From Arthrobacter sp. efr-133-R2A-120 (lineage in GTDB: Bacteria > Actinomycetota > Actinomycetes > Actinomycetales > Micrococcaceae): a stretch of 64,000 bases of DNA. Location of the stretch: contig NZ_JARVRF010000006.1 of NCBI RefSeq assembly GCF_030209835.1, forward strand, positions 20,630 through 84,629, written 5' to 3'. A program made the translations under genes and the position numbers. Numbering within the stretch: position 1 is the first letter of the stretch; each line of letters begins with the position of its first letter. Of the stretch, positions 1 through 8,673 are shown piece by piece. Under the pieces are notes generated by a model. The model searched no databases and had not been told where the DNA came from. It worked only from the letters and a program-made list of their open reading frames with translations.

Positions 1-913
1 TCGCGATACCAATCCTGGCGTCTTCCGCATCGATGATTCTGGATGCGGCAACATCCCAGATGTGTTTCCCGCAGGCCTGGACAAAATAGGGGTACCCGCG
101 TGAGACACCCAGGACAATTCCAAGAGCGGCCTCGGTCCAGTTCACCCGTTCACGTCGGGATGGGACTAGCAGGGCTTCCTTGGTGTCTTCCTCGCTCAGC
201 ACGTCGAGAGCGCGGTAGAGATACATCCGCTCGGCATAGCTGGATGCCTTTGCAAGGACTGCCGGCAGAGAAGGCAGGCCAGTACCAAGGAACATCAAAG
301 GTACCGGTCGCGGGTCCTGGCCCAATTGGTGAAGCGCAACGTTCAGTGCCGCAAGATCATCCTTGGGCGCCTCCTGCAGCTCGTCCACAGCAAGAAGCAC
401 CCCGGTGCCAGCGGCCCGGGCGGCAAGGCCCAGCGACTCGAGCATTTCGGCGACGTCCGTGGAAAGTTGGCCGCTGTCCGCCTTTCCCGCAACTGCCTGG
501 ACCTCGAACCCGAATCCATAAACACCGGCGGGGTCCACCTTGATCTGGAAGGACCGGAACACGGAAAAAGTCTCTTTGAACGCCTGCTTGACCTTCTCGG
601 ACACCGTCGCCGCCTTACGGAGTGCGACATAAATTTCCTTGGCGAGCTGAACAGCCAACGGCTGACTACCGGAAGCTTCAAGCTTGACGACAACCCAACC
701 AGCGTCAACCGCGTTACGGCCACACTGGTTCAACAACACCGTCTTCCCCACACCCCGGAGGCCGGAAATAATCCACGGCCGCTCACCCTCACCGCTCCCC
801 GCCATCGAGCCAAGAACGCCCATGAAGTCGGACAGCACGGCTGAACGCCCAACCAGCTCAGGGGGTACCCGGCCCGCACCGGGCCGAAAAGGATTCGGAG
901 CATTCAGAATCAT
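1..913 (-). CDS. AAA-type ATP-binding protein, C-terminus cut by window edge
   Basis: The minus-strand frame is open from an ATG at 913 through position 1, so about 304 residues are visible and the stop lies outside. A Walker A motif GLRGVGKT is at residues 51-58 and a Walker B-like stretch VLLAVDELQE ends near residue 181. A sensor-like GTGLP segment follows near residue 210. This arrangement is typical of the AAA_16/Orc-Cdc6-like NTPases found as single accessory genes. A purine-rich GGTGGGA precedes the ATG, and the AT-rich upstream region 914-960 contains CTATCC/GGATAG inverted half-sites. The substrate is unknown. The assignment as an ATPase is firm; the biological role is not inferable. 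Confidence 0.8.
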   Translation of the reverse strand, partial: MILNAPNPFRPGAGRVPPELVGRSAVLSDFMGVLGSMAGSGEGERPWIISGLRGVGKTVLLNQCGRNAVDAGWVVVKLEASGSQPLAVQLAKEIYVALRKAATVSEKVKQAFKETFSVFRSFQIKVDPAGVYGFGFEVQAVAGKADSGQLSTDVAEMLESLGLAARAAGTGVLLAVDELQEAPKDDLAALNVALHQLGQDPRPVPLMFLGTGLPSLPAVLAKASSYAERMYLYRALDVLSEEDTKEALLVPSRRERVNWTEAALGIVLGVSRGYPYFVQACGKHIWDVAASRIIDAEDARIGIA

Positions 914-1111
914 AAATCCCACCCTATCCACCTTTATCCAAAAATCAAGATAAATTCGGATAGTACGAACATGTTCTCTTGCGCATTCGCCGTGCGCTTA
1001 GGGCGGTAAGGCATCGCGCATTACCGGTGGGAATATCCCCTGTGGAACTGTGGCGGTCACCCGGGCGTAGTGAACCTGGGACGTCGTCACTCATGAACTC
1101 ACGCTACGTCG

Positions 1112-1488
1112 CTACCGTTTCGGGAGGAAGGCGATCTTTTGAAGGTCAGAGACGTTGACTGAGAGCTTCATGCCTTGGCTCATGATGCCTTCAACGATCA
1201 CGTGGGCATCGTATAACTCTCTTGCGCCTTCGATTCCGAATGCCTGATACAACTCGCCTTTTATGTCATTGTCCGTCTGATCGTGAAAAGGTGCCCCTTG
1301 TCGTCGCAGTTGATCCACAAGTTCTTTCCTTCGCCGTCATCGTGGGCACTGCTGATCTTGCCCCAGAATGCGCAGGTTCCGGCGGCTCGGGCTGTCTGTC
1401 GGGTTATGTCTGCGATCTTGCAGAAGTAGTCAGGTGCGCGGACGGCTGGACCCCTGGCGGGCACGTCCAGATACAGGTTTTCGGGCAA
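1112..1488 (-). pseudogene. Frameshifted hypothetical gene
   Basis: Two overlapping minus-strand reading frames join into one protein-like sequence if a single base is added or removed near 1286-1290, at a TTTT run. The upstream part (1488 to about 1287) has a natural composition, with segments such as LYLDVPARGPAVRAPDYF and CDDKGHLF. The downstream part continues DNDIKGELYQAFG and ends AFLPKR at a TAG at 1112. The joined product would be about 125 residues. No start with a good ribosome site is visible, only a TTG at 1488, so the 5' end may also be lost. I do not recognise the family. A sequencing error instead of a real frameshift cannot be excluded. Confidence 0.45.
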
Positions 1489-1896
1489 TCGTTGCGGTTT
1501 CGGAGGTTCTTTAGAAGGGTTCCCATCTTCGTTGTTTCGTGCAAGGGCCCGTTACCTGCGGCTTGATTGCCTCCATTGCGGCGACCTCGGTTGCTGCCGC
1601 CCTTTCCGCCTACTGCTGGTGGGTTGAGGGGGCAGGGCTTCGCATAGCGGACTTCCTTGTTCCCTTCTGCTGGGGCGCGGTCCGGCAACGGAGCCCCTGC
1701 CCCATTGTTCCGTCCGGTGGGGTCTCCCAGAAAGTCGCAGCCGTCGTCATGCTCGTAGCCCCGCACAACCCCAAAATGAGGGTTTCGCTTCGTTGCTGCA
1801 CCTGATCTCGGATCATTTCCTCAGTTGAGCTTGAAGATGTGAGCGAGCGTCGGGGGAAACACCCCCAAACGTGAGCGAGCGTCGGACGGGACATGC
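1489..1896. other. Gene-poor stretch with possible gene remnants
   Basis: This interval has no convincing intact gene. Several minus-strand frames of 90-120 codons overlap, but none has family motifs or a ribosome binding site. One of them, 1404-1766, partly continues the frameshifted gene downstream, so this may be its decayed 5' portion. The right end (1839-1884) carries two copies of a GTGAGCGAGCGTCG motif around a small hairpin. Confidence 0.4.
1839..1884. repeat. Direct repeat GTGAGCGAGCGTCG x2 around a GGGGG/CCCCC hairpin
   Basis: The 14-mer GTGAGCGAGCGTCG occurs at 1839-1852 and again at 1871-1884. The spacer forms a small stem (CGGGGG..CCCCC). The same core (TGAGCGAGCGTC) recurs near 36.0 kb as a long inverted repeat, and a relative occurs at 63.68 kb. 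This suggests a dispersed, REP-like intergenic element. It lies just downstream of the LacI-family gene that ends at 1897. Confidence 0.6.
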
Positions 1897-2931
1897 CTAC
1901 GCCGGCGGCGCCGTGGATTCGCGGACCACAAGGTGCGTAGCGAGTTCCACCCGCCGCGAGTCCAACGCGTCACCCCGCATTTGGCGCAGGACGAATCGCA
2001 GCGCGGCGCGGCCCATCTCCTGGAGTGGCTGGGATACGGACGTCAGCGGAGGGACCGATTCCTCCGCTTGGTAGGTTCCGTCGAATCCCACCACGCTGAT
2101 GTCCTCCGGGATGCGGATCTTTTGCCGACGGGCCTCGGCGAGCACGCCCAAAGCGATGCTGTCGCTTGCGGCGAAAATTGCCGTTGGGCGCTCTTCGAGT
2201 TGAAGCAGGGCCTTCATTCCCGCAACACCATTCTCGGAGCGGAAGGGTCCCGACATGATGTAGCGCTCCTCGACGGGCACCCCTTTCGCCATCAGCGCGG
2301 CCATGTAGCCGTGTAACCGGGCCTGGTTGCACTCGGCAGCTTCCGGTCCACCCAGATAGGCGATCCTGCGGTGCCCTAGATCCAGCAGGTGCGCCGTGGC
2401 AGCCTTGCCCCCGGCCCAGTTGCTGGCGCCGACGCTGACCACGTCACCTGGTGGCGGGTTGAGCGGGTCGATGACAACGATAGGTATCTGCCGCCGTCGA
2501 AATGGATCCAACTGGGCCGAACTGAACGCCGAGGTCACCACGATCATGCCGCTGCGGCCTTCATCGACGATTCGCTGCGCCCGCTGCTCGAGGCTCAACT
2601 TCGACGCCGATTGCTGCCCTGTGATGTTGAGCAGGACTTCGACGTCGGAGACGGCCGCGTGCTCCAGCACGCCGTTGAGGACTTCCACTCCATACGCCGA
2701 ATTCAAGGTGTCGAAGACAACCTCCACAACTAGCGGACGGCCGGCGATGTTCTTTCGCTGAAGCGGTGACTTGTATCCCGTCCGCTCCAGCGCGGTCAGG
2801 ACTTTGGCACGCGTGCCGGCGGCAACGTCCTCGCGCCCATTGACGACCTTCGAGACTGTCGGCATCGAGACGCCCGCCTCCCGGGCGATGGCGGCCAATG
2901 TCACCTTGCCGGGACGTTCATTGCTGACCAT
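1897..2931 (-). CDS. LacI-family transcriptional regulator
   Basis: This 344-residue protein has an N-terminal LacI helix-turn-helix (about residues 9-55, VTLAAIAREAGVSMPTVSKVVNG) and a periplasmic-binding-protein-like sugar sensor for the rest. The sensor includes FAASDSIALGV and DISVVGFDGT, which are typical of the family. It is transcribed divergently from the sugar ABC importer starting at 3205. The shared 273-bp intergenic region has two CGAAATATTTCG palindromes, one close to each gene, so autoregulation plus control of the importer is likely (inference). The inducer is unknown but should be the sugar carried by the importer, or a derivative of it. Confidence 0.93.
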   Translation of the reverse strand: MVSNERPGKVTLAAIAREAGVSMPTVSKVVNGREDVAAGTRAKVLTALERTGYKSPLQRKNIAGRPLVVEVVFDTLNSAYGVEVLNGVLEHAAVSDVEVLLNITGQQSASKLSLEQRAQRIVDEGRSGMIVVTSAFSSAQLDPFRRRQIPIVVIDPLNPPPGDVVSVGASNWAGGKAATAHLLDLGHRRIAYLGGPEAAECNQARLHGYMAALMAKGVPVEERYIMSGPFRSENGVAGMKALLQLEERPTAIFAASDSIALGVLAEARRQKIRIPEDISVVGFDGTYQAEESVPPLTSVSQPLQEMGRAALRFVLRQMRGDALDSRRVELATHLVVRESTAPPA

Positions 2932-2947
2932 GGATCCTCAACTCTTT

Positions 2948-2959
2948 CGAAATATTTCG
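2948..2959. promoter_or_regulatory. Probable LacI-family operator (proximal to regulator gene)
   Basis: CGAAATATTTCG is a perfect 12-bp palindrome 17 bp upstream of the regulator start. An extended copy lies at 3091-3104 near the importer. The perfect dyads and the divergent layout are seen directly. Binding by the neighbouring LacI protein is inferred. Confidence 0.65.
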
Positions 2960-3090
2960 TCGACACAAGTCTGGGTGGTTGGGCAAGCAGAGTCAACCGT
3001 TATTTCGTAAAAGAGTTGAACTTTATGCGTGATTTGCCTTGACGGTGACCCATGCCACAGCTAAATTTGCCTAACGGACCGAAAATATTG

Positions 3091-3104
3091 TCGAAATATT
3101 TCGA
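3091..3104. promoter_or_regulatory. Probable LacI-family operator (importer promoter)
   Basis: TCGAAATATTTCGA is a perfect 14-bp palindrome about 100 bp upstream of the sugar-binding-protein start. It shares the 12-bp core with 2948-2959. An additional half-site-like GAAAATATTG precedes it at 3081-3090. The position suits repression at the importer promoter. Confidence 0.65.
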
Positions 3105-3204
3105 AGATTCGGATCAAGCATATTCAGCGGCAGTGCAGCCTCTCCCCTGACGGCCGGACTCCCGAAAGCAAAGCCGGGCAATCAACGTCGAGCCCGGAGG
3201 ACGA

Positions 3205-4536
3205 ATGGAATTGCAAATGGTAAAACTCACGTTGCGTTCAGCAGCGATCGCCGTTACTGCTGCGGCCGTATCGATCTCCCTCGCAGCTTGCGGATCCAGT
3301 GGACCGGCAAGTTCGGCAGGCAACGCCGATTCGGCCACCATGTGGGGCCTCACGGGCGGTAACCAGCCCGTACTCCAGAAGTCCATCGATGCGTGGAACA
3401 AAGCCCACCCGGACGAGACCGTCAAGCTCGATTTCTTCGCGAACGACGCGTACAAGACCAAGGTGCGCACCGCCGTCGGCGCCGGTCAAGGACCCACCTT
3501 CATTTACGGTTGGGGCGGCGGCGTGCTGAAGTCCTATGTCGACGCCGGCCAAGTGGCCGACCTGTCGGACTTCGTAGCGTCAAACCCCGATGTCAAGAAC
3601 CGCTACCTGCCGTCCGTGCTCAAGAACGGCGTGATCGCCGGCAAGACCTATGCCCTGCCCAACAACAACGTGCAGCCCGTGGTCCTGTACTACAACAAGG
3701 AAGTCTTCGATAAAATCGGCGCCCAAGCCCCCAAGACCTGGGATGAACTGATGGCCCTGGTGCCGAAGTTCAAGGCCGCGGGAATCGCTCCCTTCTCCCT
3801 CGGCGGCCAATCCAAGTGGCCTGACTTGATGTGGCTCGAATACCTCGTGGAGCGCATAGGCGGACCCGATGTCTTCGCGAACATCGCCGCCAACAAGCCC
3901 GGCGCCTGGTCCGATCCTGCCGTCAAGGAAGCCCTGAGCAAGATCCAGGACCTGGTGGACGCCGGCGGATTCGCCAACGGCTTCTCCTCCATCGCCGCCG
4001 ACAGCAACGCAGACCAGGCCCTCCTCTACACCGGCAAGGCCGCCATGATCCTGCAGGGTGGCTGGATCTACCAGAGCATGAAGAAGGACGCCGCGGACTT
4101 CGTCAAGAACGGCAAGCTGGGCTACGTCACCTTCCCCACCGTTTCCGGCGGCAAGGGCGATCCGGCCAACGTCGTGGGCAACCCGTCCAACTTCTGGTCG
4201 ATCTCTTCCAAGGCCACTGACAGCCAGAAGAAGGCAGCCCTCGACTACGTCAAGAGCGGAATGTTCACCGACGCCGACACGCAGGCCTTGATTGACTCCG
4301 GAGCCGTTCCCGTGACCACGGGCATCGAAAGCAAGCTGGCCGCATCGCCGGACAAGGACTTCCTGAGCTACGTGTACGGCATGGCCAAGAACGCCCCGAG
4401 CTTCACCCTCTCCTGGGACCAGGCCCTCAGCCCCGCCCAGGGAGACGCCATGTTGGCGAACCTGGACCAGATCTTCCTGAAGAAGATCAGCCCCGATCAG
4501 TTCGTCTCGACCATGAACGCAACGATCGGAAAATAA
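3205..4536 (+). CDS. Sugar ABC transporter substrate-binding lipoprotein
   Basis: This 443-residue family-1 extracellular solute-binding protein has an N-terminal lipoprotein signal peptide ending in the lipobox LAAC (Cys29). It should be anchored outside the membrane and deliver a sugar or oligosaccharide to the two permeases that follow. Family-typical segments include ALPNNNVQPVVLYYNKEVFDKIG and MILQGGWIYQSM. GGAGG sits 4 bp before the ATG at 3205; an in-frame ATG at 3217 is a possible alternative. It is the first gene of a seven-gene plus-strand run to 10478. The ligand cannot be read from sequence. Confidence 0.92.
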   Translation: MELQMVKLTLRSAAIAVTAAAVSISLAACGSSGPASSAGNADSATMWGLTGGNQPVLQKSIDAWNKAHPDETVKLDFFANDAYKTKVRTAVGAGQGPTFIYGWGGGVLKSYVDAGQVADLSDFVASNPDVKNRYLPSVLKNGVIAGKTYALPNNNVQPVVLYYNKEVFDKIGAQAPKTWDELMALVPKFKAAGIAPFSLGGQSKWPDLMWLEYLVERIGGPDVFANIAANKPGAWSDPAVKEALSKIQDLVDAGGFANGFSSIAADSNADQALLYTGKAAMILQGGWIYQSMKKDAADFVKNGKLGYVTFPTVSGGKGDPANVVGNPSNFWSISSKATDSQKKAALDYVKSGMFTDADTQALIDSGAVPVTTGIESKLAASPDKDFLSYVYGMAKNAPSFTLSWDQALSPAQGDAMLANLDQIFLKKISPDQFVSTMNATIGK

Positions 4537-4539
4537 CCA

Positions 4540-5442
4540 GTGTCTACCTCAACCGGTTCTTCCCGGCGGGTCCTTGAAAGGGGCCCGTCGGGGTGGCTGG
4601 CCGCACCAGCCCTCGTCTTCTTCCTCCTCTTCGCCATCATCCCGCTCTTCGGTGTGCTCTTCCTCAGCTTCACCAAATGGGACGGGCTGGGCGAAATCAA
4701 GCTGGACGGCTTGTCCAGCTGGACCACGGTCCTGACTGATCCCGTCACCGGCAATGCCCTGTGGGTCACCGCCAAGATCATGTTCTTCTCGTTCATCGTC
4801 CAGGCTCCCATCAGTTTGCTCCTCGGAGTCTTCACTTCCGCATCCCAGAAATACCGCGCTGCCCTCGCCGTCCTCTACTTCGTGCCGCTGCTGCTGTCCT
4901 CCGCGGCCGTCGCCATCGCTTACAAGGCCCTCTTGGACCCGAACTTCGGCCTCGGTCCGGGCTTGGGTCTTCCATTCCTCGCCCAGGACTGGCTCGGCAA
5001 CTCGGATCTGGTGCTGTTCGTCGTCGTGTTCGTCATCGCTTGGCAGTTTGTCCCGTTCCACACGCTCATCTACCAAGGCGGCGTACGCCAGATCCCGGCG
5101 TCGCTCTACGAAGCGGCCCAAATCGACGGCGCCGGGCGCGTCCAGCAGTTCTTCGCCATCACCCTGCCCCAGTTGAAGTACACCATCATCACGTCCTCCA
5201 CCCTCATGGTGGTCGGCTCACTGGCCTACTTCGACCTCGTCTTTGTCCTCACCGCCGGAGGCCCGGGCTATTCCACGCGGCTGCTACCGCTCCACATGTA
5301 CCTGACCGGCTTCAAGGCCAATGACATGGGAGCGGCGAGCGCCCTGGGCGTCATCCTCGTGGTGATCGGCCTTGCCCTGGCCCTCCTCCTGCAAAGACTC
5401 GGTGGCAAGAACCGCAACGCAAGCCAATTGGAAGGTGCCTGA
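4540..5442 (+). CDS. Sugar ABC transporter permease, MalF type
   Basis: This 300-residue inner-membrane permease starts with GTG, 3 bp after the binding-protein stop. It has about six hydrophobic segments and the cytoplasmic EAA loop LYEAAQIDGAGRVQQFFAITLPQL, which contacts the ATPase. Typical MalF-like ends include LTAGGPGYSTRLLPLHMY. Its stop codon overlaps the next permease start by one base (TGATG), indicating translational coupling. No ATPase gene is present in this cluster, so it likely uses a shared MsiK-type ATPase encoded elsewhere, as is known for actinobacterial carbohydrate importers. Confidence 0.92.
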   Translation: MSTSTGSSRRVLERGPSGWLAAPALVFFLLFAIIPLFGVLFLSFTKWDGLGEIKLDGLSSWTTVLTDPVTGNALWVTAKIMFFSFIVQAPISLLLGVFTSASQKYRAALAVLYFVPLLLSSAAVAIAYKALLDPNFGLGPGLGLPFLAQDWLGNSDLVLFVVVFVIAWQFVPFHTLIYQGGVRQIPASLYEAAQIDGAGRVQQFFAITLPQLKYTIITSSTLMVVGSLAYFDLVFVLTAGGPGYSTRLLPLHMYLTGFKANDMGAASALGVILVVIGLALALLLQRLGGKNRNASQLEGA

Positions 5443-6365
5443 TGGCTTCCACAACCCAGATTCCCGCACCGCCAGCAAGGCGCACCGCGCTAAGCAACAA
5501 GCAAGGCCACAATCATGGCCAGCGATCAAAAGGCGCCAAAGGCCCCGGACGGCTCCGCCCCAACTATCTGGGCGGCCTGGGCGGCTGGCTTTGGTTGGCG
5601 ATCATCATCGTTCCCATCTACTACGTGGTGGTGACCAGCCTGAAGAACCAGGCCGGGTTCTTCACCTCGAACCCGATGATGCCGCCCACCGAGCCGACCC
5701 TGGACAACTACAAGCTGGTCCTGGACAACGACTTCGCCATGTACTTCTTCAACAGCCTGGTGGTCACAGTCGGCAGCGTCGTGCCGGCGCTCCTGGTCTC
5801 GTTCATGGCCGCCTACGCGATCGTCCGGGGCAAGGGCCGGTTCCTGACGTGGACGAACAACACGTTCCTCCTGGGCCTGGCGATTCCATTGCACGCCACG
5901 ATCATCCCGATCTACTGGATGATCACCAAGGCGCATCTCTATGACACCTTGTTGGCGCTGATCCTCCCCTCCATCGCGTTCGCCATTCCTATTTCCGTCC
6001 TCATCCTGAGCAACTTCATGCGCGATGTTCCCAACGAGTTGTTCGAGTCCATGCGGCTCGACGGATGCTCGGACTGGGCCATGATGTGGCGACTCGCGCT
6101 GCCCATGACGCGCCCCGCCGTCGTGACTGTTGGCATCTACAACGCGCTGGGAGTCTGGAACGGGTTCCTGTTCCCGCTGATCCTGACCCAGAGCCCGTCC
6201 ACCCGCGTTCTTCCGCTGTCCTTGTGGACTTTCCAGGGCGAATTCAGTGTCAACATCCCCGCCGTACTGGCGTCCGTGGTGCTCGCCACCTTGCCGCTGC
6301 TGGTCATCTATGTGGTGGCCCGCCGCCAGCTGCTCAGCGGACTGACCGCAGGATTCAGCAAATAG
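5442..6365 (+). CDS. Sugar ABC transporter permease, MalG type
   Basis: This 307-residue partner of the preceding permease has a long polar N-terminus (about 45 residues), then six membrane segments. Its EAA loop reads LFESMRLDGCSDWAMMWRLALP, with Ser in place of the second Ala and Cys after Gly. The C-terminus LLSGLTAGFSK is characteristic of MalG/CUT1 permeases. It overlaps the previous gene by one base and is followed 34 bp later by a dehydrogenase gene. Confidence 0.92.
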   Translation: MASTTQIPAPPARRTALSNKQGHNHGQRSKGAKGPGRLRPNYLGGLGGWLWLAIIIVPIYYVVVTSLKNQAGFFTSNPMMPPTEPTLDNYKLVLDNDFAMYFFNSLVVTVGSVVPALLVSFMAAYAIVRGKGRFLTWTNNTFLLGLAIPLHATIIPIYWMITKAHLYDTLLALILPSIAFAIPISVLILSNFMRDVPNELFESMRLDGCSDWAMMWRLALPMTRPAVVTVGIYNALGVWNGFLFPLILTQSPSTRVLPLSLWTFQGEFSVNIPAVLASVVLATLPLLVIYVVARRQLLSGLTAGFSK

Positions 6366-6399
6366 CCAACGCTTCTTGAAAAGCACGAAAGGAAACACA

Positions 6400-7608
6400 A
6401 TGACTACCGCAAAGCCCTTGCGCGTCGGCATGGTCGGCTACGCATTCATGGGCGCCGCCCACTCCCACGCCTGGCGGACAGCGCCGCGGTTCTTCGATCT
6501 CCCGCTGGACCCCCAGCTCACCGCCCTGTGCGGCCGGAACGACGACGGCGTCCGGGCGGCCGCGGGCAAGCTCGGCTGGGGATCCGTGGAGACGGATTGG
6601 CGCCGGCTCATCGAGCGGGACGACATCGACCTGATCGACATCTGCACCCCGGGCAACACGCACGCCGAGATCGCGATCGCTGCCCTTGAAGCGGGCAAGC
6701 ACGTGCTCTGCGAGAAACCCCTCGCCAATTCCGTGGCGGAGGCGGAGCGCATGACCGAAGCCGCCCAGGCCGCGGCAGAACGCGGGGTGTTCTCGATGTG
6801 CGGCTTCAGCTACCGCCGCACGCCAGCGTTGGCGTTGGCCAAGCGGATGGTCGAAGAGGGCCGGCTGGGAACCATCCGGCACGTGCGGGCACAGTACCTG
6901 CAGGACTGGCTCAGCGACGAAACCGCGCCCATGACTTGGCGGCTCGACAAATCCAAGTCCGGATCGGGCTCCTTGGGTGACATCGGAGCGCACAGCATCG
7001 ACGCCGCGCAGTGGGTCACAGGGCGGAAGATCACGGGCGTTTCCGCGCTCCTGGAAACCTTCGTCCACGAGCGGCCGCTGGCCGGTGACCTCGTGGGACT
7101 CGGCGGCCACGGCGATGTCGGCGCGGATGCGCCGCGTGGCACGGTTACCGTCGATGACGCGGCGATTTTCAGCGCCCGTTTTTCCGGCGACGGGCTCGAC
7201 GGCGGCGCGACTTCCGCGGGCGCGGTCGGCGTTTTCGAGGCCACGCGTTTCGCGCTGGGACGCAAGAACGCCATGCGCCTGGAGGTCAACGGCACCAAGG
7301 CGTCCCTCGCGTTCGACTTCGAAGACATGAACGTCTTGTCCTTCTACGACGCCGCCGAATCGCCCGACGCCGGATTCCGCCGGATCTTCGTGACGGAACC
7401 CGAACACCCCTATGTCGGCAACTGGTGGCCCACCGGCCATGGCCTCGGATACGAGCACGGCTTCACGCACCAAGTGGTGGACCTCGTGACGGCGATCGGC
7501 GCAGGCGAGCAGCCCTCGCCGTCGTTCGCTGATGCCCTGCAGGTGCAAAAAGTGCTGGCCGCCGTGGAAGGCAGCGCCGCAGAGTCCAGCCGCTGGCAGA
7601 AAGTCTAG
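6400..7608 (+). CDS. Gfo/Idh/MocA-family oxidoreductase
   Basis: This protein of about 402 residues has an N-terminal Rossmann fold (GMVGYAFMGAAHSHAW, residues about 10-25) and the family signature CEKPL near residue 107. A C-terminal substrate domain contains GDIGAHSIDAAQWVTG, where the catalytic Asp/His of this superfamily normally lies. The start was chosen at ATG 6400, after AAAGGA (6388-6393); the frame is open further upstream but lacks a ribosome site. These enzymes oxidise sugars, inositols or glycosides with NAD(P). Its location behind an importer and before an isomerase and a ThuA gene suggests oxidation of the imported sugar. Confidence 0.9.
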   Translation: MTTAKPLRVGMVGYAFMGAAHSHAWRTAPRFFDLPLDPQLTALCGRNDDGVRAAAGKLGWGSVETDWRRLIERDDIDLIDICTPGNTHAEIAIAALEAGKHVLCEKPLANSVAEAERMTEAAQAAAERGVFSMCGFSYRRTPALALAKRMVEEGRLGTIRHVRAQYLQDWLSDETAPMTWRLDKSKSGSGSLGDIGAHSIDAAQWVTGRKITGVSALLETFVHERPLAGDLVGLGGHGDVGADAPRGTVTVDDAAIFSARFSGDGLDGGATSAGAVGVFEATRFALGRKNAMRLEVNGTKASLAFDFEDMNVLSFYDAAESPDAGFRRIFVTEPEHPYVGNWWPTGHGLGYEHGFTHQVVDLVTAIGAGEQPSPSFADALQVQKVLAAVEGSAAESSRWQKV

Positions 7609-7620
7609 GAGGGAACACCG

Positions 7621-8625
7621 ATGACAAGACCCATCACACTGTTCACCGGCCAGTGGGCCGATCTGCCGTTCGAAGAGGTCGCACGGCTTGCCGGCGAGTG
7701 GGGCTTCGACGGGCTCGAAATCGCCTGCTGGGGCGACCACCTCGATCCCTACCGCGCTTCCGTGGACGACGGCTATGTCCAGGAACGCCTCGACATCCTT
7801 GAGAAGAACGGCCTCAAGGTCTTCGCGATTGCCAATCACCTCACGGGCCAGGCCGTGTGTGACGATCCGATCGACGAGCGTCACCGGGACATCCTGTCCG
7901 ATGAGATCTGGGGCAATGGTGAAGCCGAAGGGGTACGCCAACGCGCTGCCGAGGCCATGAAGGCGACGGCACGGGCCGCGGCACGCCTCGGCGTCAAGAC
8001 CGTCACGGGATTCACGGGCTCCTCCATCTGGAAGGCCGTGGCCATGTTCCCGCCCGCCTCGGAGTCGATGATCGAGCGCGGCTACCAGGATTTCGCGGAC
8101 CGCTGGAACCCGATCCTCGACGTGTTCGACGAGGTGGGGGTCCGCTTCGCCCTGGAAGTGCACCCCTCCGAGATCGCCTACGACTACTGGACGACGAAAC
8201 GTACCCTGGACGCCGTGGGGCACAGAGAGAGCTTCGGGTTGAACTTCGATCCATCCCACTTCATCTGGCAGGACCTGGACCCGGTGATGTTCCTCCAGGA
8301 TTTCGCGCCGAAGATCTTCCACGTGCACGTCAAGGAATCCATCCGCCAGCTCAATGGCCGCAACGGCCGTCTCGGATCCCACCTTCCATGGGCGGACCCG
8401 CGCCGGGGCTGGGACTTCGTCACCGCAGGCCATGGCGACGTGAAATGGGAGCCGATCTTCCGGACGCTCAATGCGATCGGCTACGAGGGTCCAACCAGCG
8501 TCGAGTGGGAAGACGCCGGCATGGACCGCCTCGTGGGAGCGCCGCAATCCTTGGCCATGGTCCGGGAACTCGCCGCCATCGCCCCGCCTGTCGCCGCTTT
8601 CGACGCCGCATTCTCAAGCCGCTGA
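7621..8625 (+). CDS. Sugar phosphate isomerase/epimerase-like TIM-barrel protein
   Basis: This 334-residue protein belongs to the xylose-isomerase-like TIM-barrel (AP endonuclease 2) superfamily, which includes IolE, IolI and 3-keto-sugar-handling enzymes. Candidate metal ligands are the Glu in ALEVHPSEIAYD, the Asp/His in LNFDPSHFIW, the His pair in FHVHVKES and the Glu in SVEWEDAGMDR. It begins 12 bp after the previous stop with GGAGG just upstream (7608-7612). Co-location with two Gfo/Idh dehydrogenases suggests isomerisation or cleavage of an oxidised (keto) sugar. The exact reaction is unknown. Confidence 0.88.
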   Translation: MTRPITLFTGQWADLPFEEVARLAGEWGFDGLEIACWGDHLDPYRASVDDGYVQERLDILEKNGLKVFAIANHLTGQAVCDDPIDERHRDILSDEIWGNGEAEGVRQRAAEAMKATARAAARLGVKTVTGFTGSSIWKAVAMFPPASESMIERGYQDFADRWNPILDVFDEVGVRFALEVHPSEIAYDYWTTKRTLDAVGHRESFGLNFDPSHFIWQDLDPVMFLQDFAPKIFHVHVKESIRQLNGRNGRLGSHLPWADPRRGWDFVTAGHGDVKWEPIFRTLNAIGYEGPTSVEWEDAGMDRLVGAPQSLAMVRELAAIAPPVAAFDAAFSSR

Positions 8626-8673
8626 CCATTTCGTCTTTCGGCTGTACGGCCGTATTTCTATGCAAAGGAAACC

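Noticed and set aside
1489..1838. Possible insertion sequence or mobile element remnant near the AAA ATPase
   Set aside because: No transposase motif, terminal inverted repeats or target duplication could be identified.
6355..8547. 730-codon minus-strand open frame opposite the dehydrogenase and isomerase genes
   Set aside because: It is antisense to two genes with clear family motifs and ribosome sites, and its own translation shows no domain pattern. Long antisense frames are expected at this GC content.
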